Below are positions 6,507-7,990 of a DNA stretch of 7,990 nucleotides, in pieces. The stretch lies in the NCBI GenBank assembly GCA_947625315.1, contig CANQOE010000052.1:1-7990 (forward strand). The letters are read 5' to 3'. Numbering within the stretch: the stretch's first letter is position 1; each line of letters opens with the position of its first letter. The position numbers were made by a program, and so were the translations under genes. This DNA comes from an uncultured Bacilli bacterium. GTDB taxonomy: Bacteria > Bacillota_I > Bacilli_A > RF39 > UBA660. The notes under the pieces are model-generated. The model did no database searches. It was not told the origin of the DNA and saw nothing but the letters and a program-made list of their open reading frames with translations.

Positions 6507-6836
6507 ATGAATAAAAATGGTTTTACTTTAATTGAATTATTAGCTACTATTACAATTATAGGTATTGTTGTTACCATGGTTAGTATAAACATAAGTAAAG
6601 CTTTTGAGGTACCTGATGATAATCAAGAGATTAAAAACATTTTAGAAGAAGCAGCATGTGTATATATAGAATTAAATGAAAATAAAGATTTAAAAGAAAA
6701 ATGTATAACTTCTTCTTGTATTATTAAAAGTACTGATTTAATAAAAGCAAAACTTATTTATTCTGATGATATTAAAGATGATGAAAAAATCGAAATTAAA
6801 TGGATTGATAATAAAAAAGTTTGTACATTAAAATAG
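6507..6836 (+). CDS. Type IV pilin-like (prepilin-type) small protein
   Basis: This is a 109-aa protein with a class III prepilin leader: MNKNG then FTLIELLATITIIGIVV, with processing expected between Gly5 and Phe6 and Glu at position 5 of the mature protein (Glu10 here). The hydrophobic helix at about 6-28 serves as both membrane anchor and assembly helix; the short remainder is charged and has four Cys (51, 66, 71, 106) that could form two disulfides outside the cell. It is too short for a typical major pilin and no assembly ATPase, platform protein or prepilin peptidase is nearby, so it may be a minor pilin or pseudopilin served by genes elsewhere. The ATG is chosen because the leader is then of usual form; a GTG 9 nt upstream (6498) in frame would add three residues. 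Unlike its neighbours it lacks a recognisable Shine-Dalgarno. It is followed by tdk, whose ribosome-binding site overlaps its stop codon. Confidence 0.85.
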   Translation: MNKNGFTLIELLATITIIGIVVTMVSINISKAFEVPDDNQEIKNILEEAACVYIELNENKDLKEKCITSSCIIKSTDLIKAKLIYSDDIKDDEKIEIKWIDNKKVCTLK

Positions 6837-6841
6837 GAGGG
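6835..6841 (+). promoter_or_regulatory. tdk ribosome-binding site overlapping the pilin stop codon
   Basis: AGGAGGG shares two bases with the TAG stop (6834-6836) of the pilin-like gene and lies 4 nt before the tdk ATG at 6846. This tight arrangement implies co-transcription and probably coupled translation of the two genes. Confidence 0.8.
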
Positions 6842-6845
6842 TTAA

Positions 6846-7466
6846 ATGGCCAAGTTATTTTTTAAATATGGAGCAATGAACAGTGGAAAGTCCACGATGA
6901 TAATTCAAACGGCTTATAATTATGAAGAGAAAAAAAGAAAAGTAATGTTAATTAAATCAATATTAGATACTAAAGGCGATAATTATATCGTTAATAGAAC
7001 TAATTTAAAAAGAAAAGTTGATTTATTACTAAAACAAGATGATACAATTATGCATCACTTAAAAACTGTTGATGTTATATTAGTTGATGAAGCCCAATTT
7101 TTGACTAAAAAACAAGTAGATGAGCTATACTATATAACGAAAACATTAGATATTCCGGTGTTATGTTATGGATTAAGATGTGATTTTAGAATGCAAGGAT
7201 TTCCGGGAGCAACAAGATTACTCGAAATTGCTGACCAAATTGAAGAAATTAAAAATATTTGTGAATGTGGCCATAAAGCTACCCAAAATATTCGTTTTGT
7301 CAATAATGAAGCTGTTTTTGAGGGTGGTCAAGTAGCAATTGATGGAAAAGATAATGTAACCTATAGCAGTGTATGTGGAAAATGTTATATAGAGTATTAT
7401 TTAGAATATAAAAGAAAGCAGGCGAAAAAACATGAAGGAGCGTATACTAGAAGTCTTAAAAAATGA
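6846..7466 (+). CDS. tdk: Thymidine kinase (type II)
   Basis: This 206-aa cytosolic enzyme phosphorylates thymidine (or deoxyuridine) with ATP to dTMP, the pyrimidine salvage route. The phosphate-binding loop GAMNSGKS (9-16), the Walker B/catalytic segment VDEAQF (80-85, with Glu82 the likely general base), the YGLRCDF-GFPG region (108-121) and a zinc site built from Cys139, Cys141, Cys177 and Cys180 (ICECG and CGKC) are all present in family order. The first Cys pair is CxC rather than the CxxC common in Bacillus enzymes. Length is normal for the family (about 190-210 aa). The ATG follows a strong AGGAGGG that overlaps the stop of the pilin-like gene, and the last 35 nt overlap the rnr start. 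The gene is intact and ends at TGA, which shows TGA is a stop in this organism. Confidence 0.97.
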   Translation: MAKLFFKYGAMNSGKSTMIIQTAYNYEEKKRKVMLIKSILDTKGDNYIVNRTNLKRKVDLLLKQDDTIMHHLKTVDVILVDEAQFLTKKQVDELYYITKTLDIPVLCYGLRCDFRMQGFPGATRLLEIADQIEEIKNICECGHKATQNIRFVNNEAVFEGGQVAIDGKDNVTYSSVCGKCYIEYYLEYKRKQAKKHEGAYTRSLKK

Positions 7467-7990
7467 GCATGAAGCTAAAACTTTAATCGAAATTAATGAT
7501 ATGCTAGAATTAACAACAGTTGAAGAATATCAAGAATTAATGAAGAATATGGAAGAATTAGTTCAGGATTTTTTAGTGTTTAAAACTAAAAAAGATAAAT
7601 ATTTATTGATGGCTAATTGTCCTGGTTTAAAAATGGGAAAATTATCGGTTAATAAACAAGGCTTTGGTTTTGTAATACTTGATAAAGAAGACGATATTTA
7701 TATTGATAAAAAAGATTTTAATAATGCTATTCATGGCGATATAGTTTTAGTAGAAGTTTTAAAAAAAGGAATTAAACCCGAAGGTCGAGTTTTAAAAATT
7801 GTTAAAAGAGATTTAAAAAATGTCGTTGGAGAAGTAATTATTAAAAATAAAAAAATGATGGTAAAACCCGATGAAGAAAAACTAGATTTGACTATTTATA
7901 TAAGTGAAGAGACATCTAAAAATTGTGTTGAAGGTCATAAAGTGTTAGTAAGGCTTACAAAAGCTTTAGGTAACCATTGTTACTTAGCCG
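7432..7990 (+). CDS. rnr: Ribonuclease R, N-terminal part (runs off the window)
   Basis: The first 186 codons are present and the frame is open at the window end. RNase R is a processive 3'-5' exoribonuclease of the RNase II/RNB family that degrades structured RNA, including rRNA and mRNA fragments. What is visible is the N-terminal helix-turn-helix region (about 1-60, starting MKERILEVLKNEHEAKTL) followed by cold-shock-like OB folds: the first at about 67-120 with the hallmark NKQGFGFV and then DIYIDKKDFNNAIHGDIV, the second beginning at about 130. The RNB catalytic domain and S1 domain lie outside the window. The ATG at 7432 is chosen because the protein then begins as family members usually do; it is preceded by a weak AGCAGG and lies 35 nt inside tdk, so translation is probably coupled to tdk. 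The next in-frame ATG (7501) would remove part of the N-terminal helix-turn-helix region. Confidence 0.93.
   Translation, partial: MKERILEVLKNEHEAKTLIEINDMLELTTVEEYQELMKNMEELVQDFLVFKTKKDKYLLMANCPGLKMGKLSVNKQGFGFVILDKEDDIYIDKKDFNNAIHGDIVLVEVLKKGIKPEGRVLKIVKRDLKNVVGEVIIKNKKMMVKPDEEKLDLTIYISEETSKNCVEGHKVLVRLTKALGNHCYLA

Noticed and set aside
1..7990. CRISPR array, insertion sequence, tRNA/rRNA, riboswitch or phage genes
   Set aside because: No spaced direct repeats, transposase motifs, terminal repeats, tRNA-like cloverleaf or phage proteins were seen; intergenic spaces are all under about 200 bp and AT-rich.

Overview
This window is AT-rich DNA from a low-GC Gram-positive bacterium. Purine-rich Shine-Dalgarno sites (AGGAGGG, AAGGGAGG), intrinsic terminators, a signal peptide paired with a sorting-signal-like C-terminus, and small tightly packed operons all point to Firmicutes. 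The overall style suggests an uncultured gut-type member of the Bacilli (Erysipelotrichales or RF39-like), but this placement is inference. The genetic code is standard: Trp is encoded by TGG and TGA is used as a stop (for example at the end of the thymidine kinase gene), which argues against Mollicutes using code 4.

Layout. Everything left of about 6342 is on the minus strand; everything right of about 6500 is on the plus strand; the two halves diverge from a 164-bp AT-rich intergenic region. Reading leftwards from 6342, a three-gene operon encodes a 676-aa adenylate-forming (AMP-binding) ligase, a 613-aa membrane hybrid histidine kinase with about seven transmembrane segments, and a 244-aa Hpt-receiver protein. 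The gaps are 17 nt and a 1-nt overlap, and the unit ends in an intrinsic terminator overlapping the last stop codon. Next comes a separately promoted 452-aa secreted surface protein: signal peptide, beta-helix-like repeats, Pro-rich stalk, VPNTSDN motif, membrane segment and Lys tail. It starts at TTG and has its own terminator. At the left edge is a 30-codon minus-strand reading frame with a plausible ribosome-binding site and a slippery T-run.

Rightwards from 6507 run a short type IV pilin-like protein, thymidine kinase (tdk), and the 5' part of ribonuclease R (rnr), which leaves the window. The tdk ribosome-binding site overlaps the pilin stop codon, and rnr starts inside tdk, so these three are probably one transcript.

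How the genes may work together. The kinase and Hpt-receiver supply every residue of a His-Asp-His-Asp phosphorelay (His251, Asp544, His62, Asp171), but neither has a DNA-binding or enzymatic output domain. Co-transcription with an AMP-forming ligase is the most unusual aspect of the window. It recalls signalling systems in which an acyl-activating enzyme is encoded beside a multi-TM hybrid kinase (for example RpfB with RpfC in the DSF system), but the substrate and signal cannot be read from the sequence. The remaining genes (tdk, rnr) are ordinary housekeeping genes.
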